Below are positions 37,631 through 49,743 of a stretch of DNA of 64,000 nt, in pieces. Below the pieces are notes generated by a model. It made no database searches. It saw only the letters and a list, made by a program, of their open reading frames with translations, and was not told the DNA's origin. The position numbers and the translations under genes are program-made. Within the stretch, counting starts at the first letter, position 1; each line of letters starts with the position of its first letter. The stretch is from Batillaria attramentaria (taxonomy: Eukaryota; Mollusca; Gastropoda; Batillariidae): the NCBI GenBank assembly GCA_018292915.2, contig JACVVK020000192.1:635001-699000 (forward strand). The letters are read 5' to 3'.

Positions 37631-38168
37631 GACTTGAATGCCTTGAATTGTTCTTACGAAATTGCTAAATTGGAACTTTTTTGACCGACGCTTCTCGTAG
37701 AAACTTGAAAAAATATGTTTATCTAAAAGCTCTGTTATTGTTAATACTAAAGCAATACTAGTGCAATAGTTCCTGTCATATGTGCAGTTGTCACGCGTGA
37801 CGAAAATGCCGAGATGATAAGTAATTTGAAGGACTCTTTTCATAGATATCTGGCCTTATATGCAAATCACCCCTACCTCGGAAATATTTTTTTTTTACAC
37901 GAAATCTGTCAGAGTTCCAGAGCTGTGCTACGAATACAGTCAGTGTAATTGGATGAACTTCAAAAGTGTAGAAAATAAAGAAATTTGAATAATTTTTTCA
38001 TAAAAATTCATAACATGGCCGATTTTTTAAAATGGGCAATAACTCTTCTAAAAATCGGAAAGTGAAAAATCGTGAAAGGTAAGTCTGGAGAATATGACTG
38101 CCCATTTCATCTCAAAGTAAAAAGCCGTCCCACGAGGTGGTTTAGGACATAGCCATGATTTCATCCGT

Positions 38169-38222
<54 letters not shown>

Positions 38223-39267
38223 ACACATACACACACACACACACACTTCGCACAAATCCCGCCAAAAAGAACGCAGTAGCATGGTGTGCACGTAATGTGT
38301 CTGTGACGCATATTTCGTTACGTCACTGTGTGCGTGAAAGTATGTATTGTCTGGAGAAACGTCACAGTCTTGTTTTGTATCGCTGAAACTTGCTGCTGCG
38401 CGCAGCGAAATCTGCCCCGTCTCATAAACTTGTTTCTCTATAGAGAAACAACTTTAAGAAAAAAACTGCATTTGTTTGTTTGTTTGTTTGTTTGTTTGTT
38501 TGCTCATATTTACCAATCAGCGACCCAACTGACATTTTTTCCCAAGTTGTACTGGAACGCAATGAACAGACATACTATAGTCTAGACTACATTCGTATAC
38601 ATATACATGGAACAACAACAACAACAACAACAACTTGACAGGAACATTCCATGCTCTGAATAACGACAACAACTGTCATCATAAAACAATCTTATTTCAA
38701 AAGACTTTCTATGATCATGTAATTTCAAAGTTATTTGCAAGTTTACAACCAAAGTACTGGCACAGGTCCTAGGCAAACGAAACGAATATCTTCTCTCTAC
38801 GTTTTTGTTCTCACGTCTGCTTTCGGATGCTTTATAATGATTTACCGTCGTAGCGGTATGCAACGACTGGAAATTTCCAGCACTCTGGTTTTGAAGTTGG
38901 GTAAGAGAGGATTTACTGTGAGTGCAAGGAGGCGCTAAAATGGGCAAAGTATTCTTTGGGGATCTGCGCGCAAGTGGATGTTGATATGGATAAAACAGCG
39001 ACGGATTCGCAGACCGGGAAATGAAAACTGAGCAGTTGACGAGAAAAACAAAGGTGAACGACTGTGCGGGGTTAGGCAAGTCTGAGCAATATTTGAGTGG
39101 AAGACGGTGGTAAAGTTGAAGAATGTTACGTTGTTTAGGTTTGAAACAGCCGCCCCGCAGCCCCCCAGCCCCCGCCCCCCACCGGCCGGCTCCCTGTTCC
39201 CCTCCCCCTCTCCCCTTTTTCGCAACCCTCCCTTTTCCATCACACATGCAGCTTCATAGCCCCAAAA
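37631..39267. other. noncoding with (CA)n at 38171-38247
   Basis: The CA tract is interrupted by two TA units. A TTTG run lies at 38472-38502 and an AAC run at 38611-38633. A 221-codon minus frame (38582-39247) has no family resemblance. Confidence 0.5.
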
Positions 39268-39370
39268 GGACCCGGGACAGTCGATCGGTAGTGCGTTGGA
39301 CTTTCAATGCTCGGGTCGTGAGTTCGAATCCTGCCTTGGAGCCAAAAATTTGTGCTGACTTTTTCTTTCC
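39268..39370 (+). mobile_element. SINE-A, 3'-truncated
   Basis: tRNA-like head with TCGATCGGTAGTGCGTTGGA and box B GAGTTCGAATCC, ending after TTTGTGCTGACTTTTTC. Confidence 0.75.
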
Positions 39371-39849
39371 GACGGACAAAGAGAGAGAGAGGTGTTGACG
39401 ACAGAGACAGAGAGATCCATAACCACATCACAACACAGACAACCCCATTACACCCTCCAGACCTATTTTCCCCCACCAAAACCTTCGTTCTATTCCGGTA
39501 GGGGCCAAACCAAAATGAACCGCCAAAAATGCTATCTCCTTTCTGTAGAGAGTTCCTAAAAAGATGGGAAATAACTCCCGCTGTATTGCACCCATCATGG
39601 CGTGTGGCAGGGTACGATAATGTAATTTTATGCATCATTAGACGAAAACTGGATTACCCTTCCTTCTCGGGGGCTGGCGTTTATGATGACTTATGGTCAT
39701 ACGGGGGAACGCCTGCCCACATAATTTGGCCGGGCACGTGCCCCATTCTGTAGCAAACCCATCACCAGGAGGGGAGTTTTGTTGCCCGACACAGAAAAAC
39801 ATGGGTTGTTGCTGGCTAATTATTAGTCATCAAAACGCGAGGCGGGTAT

Positions 39850-39851
<2 letters not shown>
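39371..39851. other. noncoding, nothing assignable
   Basis: Unique, moderately GC-rich sequence. Confidence 0.5.
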
Positions 39852-39886
<35 letters not shown>

Positions 39887-39911
39887 CGAACGAACGAACG
39901 AACGAACGAAA
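39852..39911. repeat. (GA)n(GAAC)n microsatellite
   Basis: GA to 39880, then about seven GAAC units. Confidence 0.95.
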
Positions 39912-40059
39912 CTTTATTTTACAAGGATAAAAGATTACTGAGGTACGCAGACCTGTCTCACATCTTGTCCTTGCTAGGCTACTGACATAATTATATACAA
40001 AGTAAGCAAAGGAAGCTCTAACTAGGTAGAGCATACACATACACACACACACACGACCA

Positions 40060-40256
40060 GAGAGAGAAAGAGAGAGAGAGAGAGGGTGGGTGGGTGGGTG
40101 GGTGTTTGGGGGGTTAACGTCCTTTTCCACCACATAGGGTGATATCGAAGACGGGGATATTTGGCCCCAGCCGGGATCGAGAGACAGAGAGAGAGACTGA
40201 GACTGAGAGAGAGAGAGAGAGAGAGACTGAGACTGAGAGAGAGAGAGAGAGAGTGC
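40060..40256 (-). mobile_element. SINE-A fragment with internal deletion, between GA tracts
   Basis: Minus strand 40086-40180: GGACGTTAA, ACCACATAGGGTGATATC (plus sense) and GGCCCCAGCCGGGATCGA, missing the ~25 bp between CGGGG and ATATTTGG. GA-rich tracts flank it on both sides. Confidence 0.7.
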
Positions 40257-40464
40257 CACGTACAAGGGATGGAAGCGGAACCATTTGCCTACCCTATGGC
40301 GACAGTTACTAGGGGCGTCTAGAAATGTCTAATTGATCTGTAAAATTGCAAACCTTCAGTTAAAGCGTCTATGTTCCTACCGCCGCTGAGTTGGAACACT
40401 GCCGCTTTCGAAACTCTAACTGATGTTGTTTACCAGATAGAAGGATGTTTCATTGGGCCTTCGC

Positions 40465-40637
40465 GGGGGTGGGTGGGTGTTTGGGGGGGTTTAACGCCCT
40501 TTTCCACCACATAGGGTGACATCAAAGACGGGGCAACGATGAAAAAGCCAGCACAAATATTTGGCCCCAGCCGGGATACGAACTCACGACCCGAGCATTA
40601 GAAGTCCAACGCTCTATCACTCGGCCACCCCCGGCTC
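40465..40637 (-). mobile_element. SINE-A, full length, inside repeat E
   Basis: Minus strand: GAGCCGGGGGTGGCCGAGTG head, box-B region GAGTTCGTATCCCGG, and the usual body. TGGGCCTTCGCG before and TGGGCCCTTGCGG after resemble an imperfect target duplication. Confidence 0.88.
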
Positions 40638-40836
40638 CCCTGGGCCCTTGCGGCCGTTTTCGTAACTTTGTGGCTTCTATCAGTAGAGACATACGACTCT
40701 CTTTGAGTCGACGGTCCAGTCCTGAACAGACTGGAAATCTGTCAAAAATAACCACCAATCAGCGCCGTCCAGCTGGTCCACAGTCAGCAACCAAGTAATG
40801 TCGTCTGCTAAGCACTCGGAACACTTCTAGAACAAC

Positions 40837-41282
40837 TTATACGCTAGGGATGTTCCGATTCGGGTGGGCCGAACCGGTTTTCGAATTGCGATTTCACGAC
40901 GAAACCGGTTGTTGTTGTTTTTTTCGGCGATTTACCGCGAACCGGGTGACCTTTGAGGGGAGGCAACCCCGAGTAAGCGTCAATGGCTTCATCTGTCAGA
41001 ATTGTTCCGCCAACTTCTTTCACAAAGACACTTTTCCAGACTGCTGATTTCCCTCTCGGATTTTCGACGAGACGTTCACGTTGTTGAAGTTGTTCTGGCA
41101 TTTTTCAGTCGATAGCGACAAGAGTTATGCCCCTTTTACAACTTCGGCAATGTCCGGAAAGGTTCCGGAAGTTGCCAAGTGAATCGCGATTCGAGCGTCG
41201 AACCGGTTTATTGAATCGTCCAAAAACTAAATCGATTTTTTTTTTCCGGTTTTCCATTAATCGGCACATCCCTATTATACGC
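40837..41282 (-). mobile_element. non-autonomous hAT element with 8-bp target duplication
   Basis: The element 40845-41274 (430 bp) is flanked by perfect TTATACGC at 40837-40844 and 41275-41282. The ends are TAGGGATGTTCCGATT and, from the other side, TAGGGATGTGCCGATT. The 8-bp duplication and TAGGGATG tips fit the hAT superfamily. On the minus strand an 86-codon frame (41101-40844) contains RGKSAVWKSVF and GGTILTDEAIDAYSG. This is reminiscent of a BED zinc finger but lacks its Cys/His ligands. Inference: a deletion derivative of a ZBED-type transposon. Confidence 0.85.
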
Positions 41283-41375
41283 CGGCCGGAGTCACCGCAA
41301 TGATCTCAGATGCTGTACTGTGACCCGAGTGACTGATTCTGATGCAACAGATTAGGTACATTCGCTAAAAAGTTT

Positions 41376-42287
41376 TCCACAAGCCGGTTCATGCCTGTCG
41401 TACGTATTGAGATTTTAAATAATTTCTAGAATTTTCACATTAAAAAAAAATGGCTTCGAATTTTGCATCTATTGCCATTAATGTTCTTTGTCGGAAATTC
41501 GGGCTTCTTCCCTAAAAAAAGCACGCAAAACCATATCCCCATCCTTCCTACACAAATGCAATGCCCCTCCCTCTCTCTCGCCACCCTAGACTCCCCTCCC
41601 CCCTCCTCCCCCCCCCCACCTCTCTTTCCCCACCCCAGTGCAACCCCACCTTTCTCGCCCTCCCTCTTTGTTACTGTTATTACTGTTAGAAAAAACTGCA
41701 CCCGGGTGCTATACATGGTTCTGCCTGTAAATGATTTATGGACGCAATTTTGAATCTGGATTGAAGTTTATCTCATACGTTGTTCGGGAGCCAGCAGCCC
41801 GCTGGCCGCGTCACGCAAGCATGTAAACGACTGGATAGAGCTTATTATATAACATTGCATGACTTTCAGATTTTCCCAGTCTGAAGTAGAACTTTGCTGG
41901 ACCAGCAGGCAAATTGATGGAGTACGCAGACGGGCTAAACTGACAAGACATCTAGAGCCGGGTGCAGTTTTTTTTCCTATCGGCAGACAAAATGAATGTG
42001 ACAAAAGTCTGGCGTATGGCACTGGTGCGAGTGATCAGGGATATTACGATTTTTTTTTTTTTTTTTTTTGAGGACACACGAGCACTAACAGGTGTCTTGA
42101 AGTTGTGATTTAGTTTATAGTGATCTTTTTTTTTTTAATCCAAGTGTGTAATAATCACATATAATATGAATGTAGGAGAAAGAAGAAGAAAGTGGATAGT
42201 GTTGTTGTAGCTGACTGTGTTACAGGTACGAAGTTATGCCGTACGTGTCTTTCGTTTTGGCGTTGTTGGTAGGTGTTGTTTTTGTTG

Positions 42288-42321
<34 letters not shown>

Positions 42322-42407
42322 TGTGTGTGTGTGTGTGTGTGTGTGTACACGCGTGCGTATGCGTGCGTGCGTGTGCTATTGTTGATGGTGTTGGTGTTTT
42401 GTGTGCG

Positions 42408-42455
<48 letters not shown>

Positions 42456-43200
42456 ACACACACGCACAAAGTTGTAGATAAAAAAAAAAAAAACAAGTAA
42501 GCATGCATGGTTTCCGGTGTGTATTTTACACATTATGCGCCAGTGAGCTGGGGAAAACAAACCCCACATTTCTGAAATACCGTGACAGTAGAAGAACTGG
42601 ATGTTGTTGTTTGTCGCCTTTGCTATGGCTGCCTTCCGCAGAAGAACAGGAAAAAGAAATGTCGTTCTCTCTCTTTCTCTCTCTGCCTAGAACCTATCTG
42701 AGCTGATTACGCCCCTGTACCGTAACATGTTCATTTTCTCATCACCAAGACACGGCGATTGGAGATGAAGCGTGTTGAAAGAAAGGGAGAAATCCCCGCC
42801 CCTTAGCCGTCAACACAAAGCGGTCTGTTTCTTTCTTATCCACCCCGTAACGCCATTTGTCTGCCTGACAGCGCCACGGGTCAACAGAGTGTACAAGATA
42901 TAGCCTGTGCTTAGTGAGGAATGTTTCTTCGTAGTGCATCGGACGACTATTTTCTCTGTGACCAGTTGATCAGAGGGAGTCCTAATGGACAGGTTTTGGG
43001 GGAGGGCGGGTGGGACAGCTATCCTAACTTTACGTAAGCTGAACACCATTTAATTCATAGGGACTGGCAGGTCGGCCATAAAGCCTGCTCTTAAGTATTT
43101 GGTTCATCCTTGACTGTGGTGGACAAGTTACAAAAAAAAAAAAAAAAAAAGGCAGAGCAATCGGGGAACGTTACAAATAATATCAGAACTTTTTTCCTCT
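41376..43200. other. noncoding, homopolymers and a GT/CA microsatellite
   Basis: A C-rich block at 41566-41660, T-runs at 42050-42069 and 42126-42136, GTT/GT at 42270-42350, CA at 42412-42453, an A-run at 43132-43150. No exon recognised. Confidence 0.5.
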
Positions 43201-43419
43201 CTCCCACGGCCTGGGGGGGGGGGGGGGGGGGAGCCCGGGTGGTCGAATAATAGAGCGTTGGACTGCTAATGCTCGGGTCGTGAGTTCGTATCCCGGCCGG
43301 GGCCAGATATTTCTGCTGGCTTTTTCATCGTTGCCCCGTCTTTGATATCACCCGTACGTGGTAAAAAAAAAAGGACGTTAAAACCCCCAAACACCCACCC
43401 CACCCTCCCACGACCTAGG
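43201..43419 (+). mobile_element. SINE-A, full length, with 15-bp target duplication
   Basis: The element about 43229-43404 is flanked by CTCCCACGGCCTGGG (43201-43215) and CTCCCACGACCTAGG (43405-43419), two mismatches. A G-run lies between the left duplication and the head. Confidence 0.88.
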
Positions 43420-44284
43420 CTCGGGAGGGAATGAGGGGGAGAGAAGGGGGAGTGTTTGGGAGTGTGGGAGCATAGGGAGGAAGGAAGGGGAACCACAGTC
43501 CGACAGTCAGCTCGGGGTGGTATGAGGGGGGTGGGGTGGGGTGGAGTGGGAGCGTACAGTCTGGGCACCGGTGCGGTGCATTGCCTTTGTCTGCTAGTCC
43601 GTCTGCCGTTGCCACGCTACTCTTGATTCCCCCTCCCTCCTCCAGATCATGCAGTTAACGCACTCCCCTTCTTCCCGATGATCTATCGGCGTGCAATATG
43701 CGACTTTGCATCGATAAAGTTCCAAAATGGAGACGGTACTGCACTACAGCGCGTTAGTACAAATAGAACAGTAACCAATCGCGCTACTCTCATAGTTCCT
43801 TGACACGTCACGGCAGAAGAGCTCGGTTTAACAGATAAAACAGTGACCGATCGCAGTATCCTTTGCCCCTCTTTACACCCCCTCACCTCTCGACAATATC
43901 ATGGTAATACAGATACGAAGGGAAAGGTGCGCGGGCGGTAAAGAGAGATAACTCCAGGCGGCTGGCCTTTGGTCGTTAGGAGTGAATTACCCCTGGTTCG
44001 AACCCTGAAAGATGGCGACGCAGCGTTATCTAGCCGGTCGTTGGCGCTACCACAAAATGCAGATTTGCTGAGATTATCACCTGCTTACAGAGTGGACACC
44101 ACTTAATCGCTGCCAAGGCGCCCGCACCGAAAGGAAAGAAAAGATGAGAAGGCCGGTGAAGGAACAGAGAAGCCGGATGGGGTGGGGTATGGGAGGGTGT
44201 GGTGGTTGTCCTCCCAGCGCCCCCCCCCCCCCCCCCCCCCCAACCGAAGGTTTGGGTGCAAGCATTTCCTTCGTGGAGAAACTT
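43420..44284. other. noncoding, one tRNA-like stretch and a C-run
   Basis: 43963-44012 (GGCCTTTGGTCGTTAGGAG ... TGGTTCGAACCC) looks like a decayed tRNA-derived head. C-run at 44220-44240. Confidence 0.45.
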
Positions 44285-45509
44285 TATCGTACGCGGGAGC
44301 CGGGGAGGCCGAATGGACTTCTAATGCTCGGGTCGTGAGTTCGCATCCCGGCTGGAGCCAAATATTTGTGCTGGATTTTTCATCGTTGCCCCGTCTTTGA
44401 TATCACCCGTATTGCTACGGTCACAACCGGCCGTACGGGCTCCTACGGCGGGTCTACGGCCAAAAATCGTGGCAAATCTTGCGAACGGCGCACGGGCGTC
44501 CTGCGAAATTTCGAGGCCGCAAGGATGCCGCAGAGCGCTGCGGCCGGTTTTCGACAAAATCAACAAACTCGACGATCACCTGCGATTTTTTACACACTTG
44601 CGTTGGCCGCACGGCCACTGTACGGCCAACGCACGATTGCCGCAAGTGCATCGTACGACCTGGACATCTCCGGGCGAGAAAAATAGGTCACGATGGCCGC
44701 ACGATGGCCGCACGATGACCGCACGAGTGACGCACGGTTGTCTTGCGTGCTCCCCACGAGGACCGCACGATGGCCGCACGTGATCACAGACCGCAAGTCG
44801 GTAGTACGATGTTTCCACGATGCATGCACGTCCTCCGTGCCTGCTCCGCAAGGCGGACGCAAGACGCAGGTGCGGGCCCGGGGGATGTTGGTGTGCAATG
44901 TAGAAGTGTTGCAGTGCTGTGTCAGTGTCTGTCAAGTTGTTTACGTGTCCATAGGTTTGTCAAACTCTCTGTTAATAATATCCAAATCCTCTGATGTCTT
45001 CTTTCCATAAACAAACTACATGTATATATATATGTAGGCTGGTCCCTATATGCATGAAAAACGCGCGTCGGCCATGGCCGTCGAACGACCGACGCACACC
45101 ACGCGTACAGAGCACTTACGATAGCCGTACGGCGCACGCACGACACCCGTATAGCCCGTGCAAACATCGTCAACATCGCACGAACGTCGTACGAAGGCGT
45201 ACGATCTCCGTACGATAACTGCGAGGACAACGTACGATCCGTACGGCCGTCGTACGATTTTTGACCAACTGAAATCACTGATCGCAAGACGTTACCCGTG
45301 CGAGACTTGCGGGGAACGTACGCCATCGCACGTATATCGTACGCACGATTTGCAACCTTAATTTTTTTTTTTCAGATCGTAGAAGCCGCAGGCCGCAGAC
45401 ATTTCGTGGAGATCGCAAGCATAAAAAAATCGTGCGGCCGGTTGTGACCGAGGCCTATGTGGTGGAAAAGGACGTTAAACCCCCAAACCCCCACCCACCC
45501 GTATCGTAC
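44285..45509 (+). mobile_element. SINE-A split by a 1-kb DNA element
   Basis: The two SINE parts are 44293-44417 and 45451-45501. The outer flanks share TATCGTAC (44285-44292, 45502-45509), so the SINE came first and the DNA element second. The head lacks ~13 bp between the box A region and GGACTTCTAATG. Confidence 0.9.
44418..45450. mobile_element. CpG-rich terminal-inverted-repeat element, 1,033 bp, family not recognised
   Basis: The ends are CGGTCACAACCGGCCGTACG and, from the other side, CGGTCACAACCGGCCGCACG (19 of 20 identical). Both arms (44418-44885, 45060-45350) are packed with near-repeats of CGTACGAT, GATGGCCGCACG and CGCACG. The ~150-bp centre (44890-45045) is AT-rich with a TATATATATA run. 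No transposase. No clear target duplication. Density of CG dinucleotides is far above the neighbourhood. Confidence 0.8.
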
Positions 45510-45623
45510 ACGGCTTTTACTTCAGAGTGAAATTCTCGTAGAATGACGTATGTCTAAGAGGTTTTTACTCAGGAGTAAGATTTTTTTTTTTTTTTTTACG
45601 AACCAAGTTTTCGTAACGGGAGT

Positions 45624-46218
45624 ACTTCTGTAGTTGGTTTAAACAGTTTTATTGCAATACAGTTCGTGCAAGTAAATAATTAGTGAGCATAAACAAGCAC
45701 CGCTTATGATAATGCTCCGGGGTGGAACAAGTACATATTGACAGTATTGCAATGGCAGTCATGATAAATTAAAACTACACAAGAGAGAGAGAGAGAGATT
45801 GATTGATTGATGAGTTTATTTGAGAGGCCACAGGCCCATTCAAATGGGTGAGTTACAACAAATATTGTACATGATCATATACGAGTCTATATCAAAATAC
45901 CGTAGATTCAAAGTAACTAACAGTTGTTTACAACGTACTTTAGTCAAATGCACACGCCCGTCGCTGTAAGGCTCTGTACACAAACTGTACAAGACTGTAT
46001 AGCACGTCAGAATTACCAGTCATAAGGAGACTAGATAGTCTAAATACACTTGGTCGGTTGTAATACTTGCTAGGTATGAGGTGAGAGAGAGAGAGAGAGA
46101 GAGAGTTCTATGTGTACTCACAACAACGAGGCTAAAAAAAAAAAAAAAAACTCCGCTGGGCTGCGCTACACTCTCACAAGGAAGTTACATGTAACTTTAA
46201 ACTAAAACTTCTGTAGTT
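45624..46218 (-). mobile_element. non-autonomous retroposon D, copy 2, with 12-bp target duplication
   Basis: Flanked by perfect ACTTCTGTAGTT (45624-45635 and 46207-46218). Minus strand: TTACATGTAACTTCCTTGTG, GTAGCGCAGCCCAGCGGAG, GA/CT tract, ATTGCAATACTGTCAATATG, and the end TATTGCAATAAAACTG with TTTAAACCAA. It is interrupted at the CT tract by another insertion (45796-46085). Confidence 0.85.
45796..46085 (-). mobile_element. insertion inside retroposon D, probably a retroposon 3' end
   Basis: A ~280-bp unrelated stretch lies within the GA tract of D copy 2. On the minus strand it ends AATAAACTCATCAATCAATC, an A/ATCA-type tail. The segment before it reads GGCCTGTGGCCTCTCAAAT. This suggests a LINE or SINE end; the family is unknown. 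Confidence 0.55.
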
Positions 46219-47315
46219 CGAACTTTTACGATATTTTACTCCAGAGTAAGAATTTCTTTACGATATTTTCACTCAGAGGTTAATCCTTTGGGGTGTAAGT
46301 TTATCTTACGACAGCGGGAAAGATCCATAATACATCCCTACGAGTGTAACAACGAATATTATCACACACTGACCGACGCCAAGAGACGGATCCCTGACAG
46401 AAAAGGAAATAGTTTACTCTTCAATGTGTAATCATTCAATATATTTTTCAGGCGCGGCTACAAATCGCGTATTTTCCTTACCAAACAAATCCTCTAATGT
46501 GCTGTATGATTGCGAAATTTGGCATGGGCACTTAGAAAAAAAGTCCTCTGTGGGTCAGTTATTGGCTCTTTGCCACTCGCAGCTGCTACATCGTGAATCC
46601 CCTGGGCACCAGTAGAGAGATAGAAAGCCGAAAACGCATTGAAGCGCTCGCATTTTGCGCGAAGCGTATATCGTCCCGCGTCACCGTTGAGGGTAAACTA
46701 ATTGAATTGTGTTGTGTTTATGTGTCTGCTATGATAAGCAAGGAAAAAGAAAGAAAGAGAGATTATTAGGAAAGCAGTTTAAGCACTTACAATGCCGCGG
46801 GCAGTCTGTCAGCTGCGCCAACCGAAGCAATTCCCCCTCCCCTGTCCTTCCTTTCCTCTCTCTTCTTGTCACTTTCCCTTCTTCTTACTCTCCCTCTTCC
46901 CATCTCCCTCCCTCTCTTGTCTTTTCATCGTTTTCGTGTATGTGCTGTATGCTTGACAGTATTCGCCCTAAGACGTTGTGAATGTTCACAGGCGGAGGCT
47001 ATATATATATAATATAGGCTTCTGGCCTCTTGCCACCGGTGGCCTGAATACTTGTTTGTGTAAACTAGCCAGCGGAATAAAACCATGTTTGAATAAAAAA
47101 TAAAAAATAAGAGAGAGAGAGAGAGAATGACAGAAAGAAAGAAAGAAAGAAAGAAAAGCTCACAGACAAAGTAAAGCGGGGACGGTGGAGGAGATGGATG
47201 TGGAGGGAGGGGGCATTCACTGTGATGGAAAATAAGGTAGGTAGTAAACCAGGGCTGAACGTCCCAGACACAGCAGTGACTTGGCAGGTTGGGGTGGGGG
47301 CAGCTATCCTAAGGG
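46219..47315. other. noncoding, nothing assignable
   Basis: Local near-repeats of TTTACTC(C/A)AGAGTAAG around 45565 and 46230-46290. GA-rich bits near 47110-47150. Confidence 0.5.
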
Positions 47316-47453
47316 AACAGGCGACCAGGGTTTTTTTTTAGGTTTTAGTTACATGTTACTTCCTTGACAGAGCTTAGCGCAGCCCAGCGGATTTATTTTT
47401 TTTCGTTGTTGTGAGTACACTTAGACCCCCTTCCTCCCCCCCCCCCCCTTACA

Positions 47454-47497
<44 letters not shown>

Positions 47498-47659
47498 GCT
47501 TTAATTTATTATAATTACTGCCTTTGCAATACCGTTAACATGCACTTGTACCACCCCCAGAGCATTATTATAAGCCCTGCTTGTTCATGCTCAGTAATTG
47601 TTTGTTTACTTGACACAAATTGTATTGCAATAAACCTGTTTAAACCAACAGACGAACAG
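47316..47659 (+). mobile_element. non-autonomous retroposon D, copy 3
   Basis: Plus strand, about 47329-47646: GTTACATGTTACTTCCTTGA, TTAGCGCAGCCCAGCGGA, T-run, C-run, CT tract (47461-47493), TTGCAATACCGTTAACATGC, and the end TTGCAATAAACCTG with TTTAAACCAA. Flanks AACAGGCGACCAG and AACAGACGAACAG form a target duplication with two mismatches. Confidence 0.85.
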
Positions 47660-48912
47660 TCCAGCTGAACGCGATTCAGTCCAGTCAGACTGGGAAGCCA
47701 CTGATCTGATATATCCTTGACTGTGATGGTCCTCTTGCACAAACAGATCCAGTTATACAGCCACTGAAAGGAAACAGTTCCATGGAGCTGTTCCAAACAG
47801 TTTCGGAGTGCAACGGACCTAATCACTCTCGATCGCGATGAAAAATTTACAGAAGCAGTCACAGTCCACACAGCAAGAGGAATTGGGAAACATCAGATGT
47901 ATTACTACTCGTCTGGTCGCACATTTTTTTTTTTTTTTTTTTTACACCCGTCTAGGCTCCGGTTCGAACTCCGCACGAATGGACAACTCCACTCCTGTTA
48001 ATCAAAAGGGCCGAGCCCCTAGAATTCAGCCAGTCGCGTCTCGCGGCATACGGAACCCAACACATGGCATGGTAAACTTTTTGCCAGACACAACGAGGGA
48101 AACAGTTTGTAGTTTGATAGGACTGAAACATGGAAAGAAAGCAGTAATCCCATTGACGTCATTTGAGGTGATAGACCGTTACGTCAATCTCTTTCATTTT
48201 GAAATCATCCCTTTTCCTTTACAATGACGTCATGGACGTACTGTGTTTTGCCAATACACGGCAGAATAAAGGAGAGGGGCTTTGGCCTCGGTGCTTGCCG
48301 ACTAGAGTCGTCTATTGCGAGATGAGCGGACAAACTACGGCCCGACTTACACCTTCTCGATGGAGAGAAAAAGATGTCAGTTTTCAGTTTCAGTTTCAGT
48401 TTATTTCCAGAAACCCCATCAGGGGGTACAGGCACATATCCAGCAACTCGAATTGTCAGTCAAGATTACCCCCCCCCCCCCCCCGAACTGCCTCCACTCC
48501 CCACCCCCCTCCCTCCAGACTACCTCTTTCAGAAGGTCCCAGCGGTGTCTGCAACTGGTCTATGATCTGGTCATCCGGAGGTGGGTCCTTCAATCTCGAC
48601 TGCTCAGTGGGGCGTGACCTCGACTGTTCAACATCACACTTACTGCACGGTTCGTTGATTTCAACCACGCCTCTCAGTTGCGTAGACCCTGTAGTAATTC
48701 GGCCCTTCGTTTCTTCCAGGGAAAATTTGTCCCGTTTATTGTAGGGTGTTCTACACGTGAAATCCAACACTTTCATGTTGCCCGAAGTGATGCAGAAATT
48801 ACGGGCCAGTTTAACTTTATTGTGGGTTTCAGCTTAAGTCCTTCCGCATTAGGTTGTAAACCGAATGAGAGGGGGTGGTTATTTGGTTTAATTTGACCAA
48901 AAGTAGAATTTA

Positions 48913-48946
<34 letters not shown>

Positions 48947-49382
48947 TGATGGCACTCAAATGATGTTAGTTGCTGCCAAGGAACAAACGGACAAGACTAT
49001 TTTCCCGTACGTTGAAGATCGTAAAAATACGAAAGTGCTTGCCTGATACATCAATAAACAACAACAACAACAACAACTGAACAGCAACAACAACATCAAC
49101 AACACTGTAACAGGCAAGTGGGGAATACTAGTCAAAAGACTGAAGATACCAATTACGGGGAAAATGTTGATATTATTGCTGTTGAGATGCAAAATTTGTG
49201 CTGGCCTTCTCTTCGTTGCATCGTTTCTCACATCACGATTTTGCGGTGGAAAAGGACCTCAGACCTGCAGCAGCCAACTAAGCAAGCAACCAACCGACCA
49301 ATCGACCAACCAACTTAATCGTTTGTTTCGTTATTCACTTTATTCAGTTTATTTTGTTCATTTATTTACAACGCTGAAGACT
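47660..49382. other. noncoding with a SINE-A fragment at 49190-49262
   Basis: T-run 47924-47943, C-run 48469-48484, GT 48916-48945. 49190-49262 keeps TTTGTGCTGGCCTTCTCTTC and GCGGTGGAAAAGGAC of SINE-A. The 181-codon frame 48199-48744 shows no family resemblance. Confidence 0.55.
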
Positions 49383-49740
49383 TTTTTTCTGCCACAACTC
49401 TTTGCCGGCTCCAGTGGTGTCCCTCCCTGGTAATGAGTGGAATCCACGGAGGGCTCGGAAGCTGGGCCTGGGGCAATTTTTATTATGCATGATGATGGAG
49501 ATGAGGATGATGGTAAGATGATGCTATGGAGGTCCGTGTGGTTTGGGACTGCGGGACAGGGCCGCATTCCACGCTTCCTGTCATAAATATCCCGGTATTA
49601 ACCAGGCCCGGGAACTACGGCACCTGCTGTGCCGGCCGTGTAATCATCTATATCATAAGACGTGTCATACCAGGGGAGACACCCCCAAAGTCGCACCCTT
49701 GAAGTGGGTGAAGCTCGGCTGTGTGGCAACAGCCTCCCCG
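49383..49740 (-). mobile_element. SINE-B, 5'-truncated
   Basis: Minus strand from GAGGCTGTTGCCACACAG to the GTTGTGGCAG end and a short A tail. The tRNA-like head is missing. It abuts the Harbinger-like element at 49744. Confidence 0.85.
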
Positions 49741-49743
49741 TCT

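Larger units (their letters stand above)
40366..41375. repeat. interspersed repeat E, copy with two insertions
   Basis: Pieces 40366-40464, 40638-40844 and 41283-41375 together match 27170-27590. A SINE-A and a hAT element interrupt it. The uninterrupted copy serves as the empty-site control for both. Confidence 0.75.

Noticed and set aside
38582..39247. 221-codon minus-strand frame
   Set aside because: Begins in an AAC repeat, contains low-complexity Pro/Gly stretches and resembles no known family.
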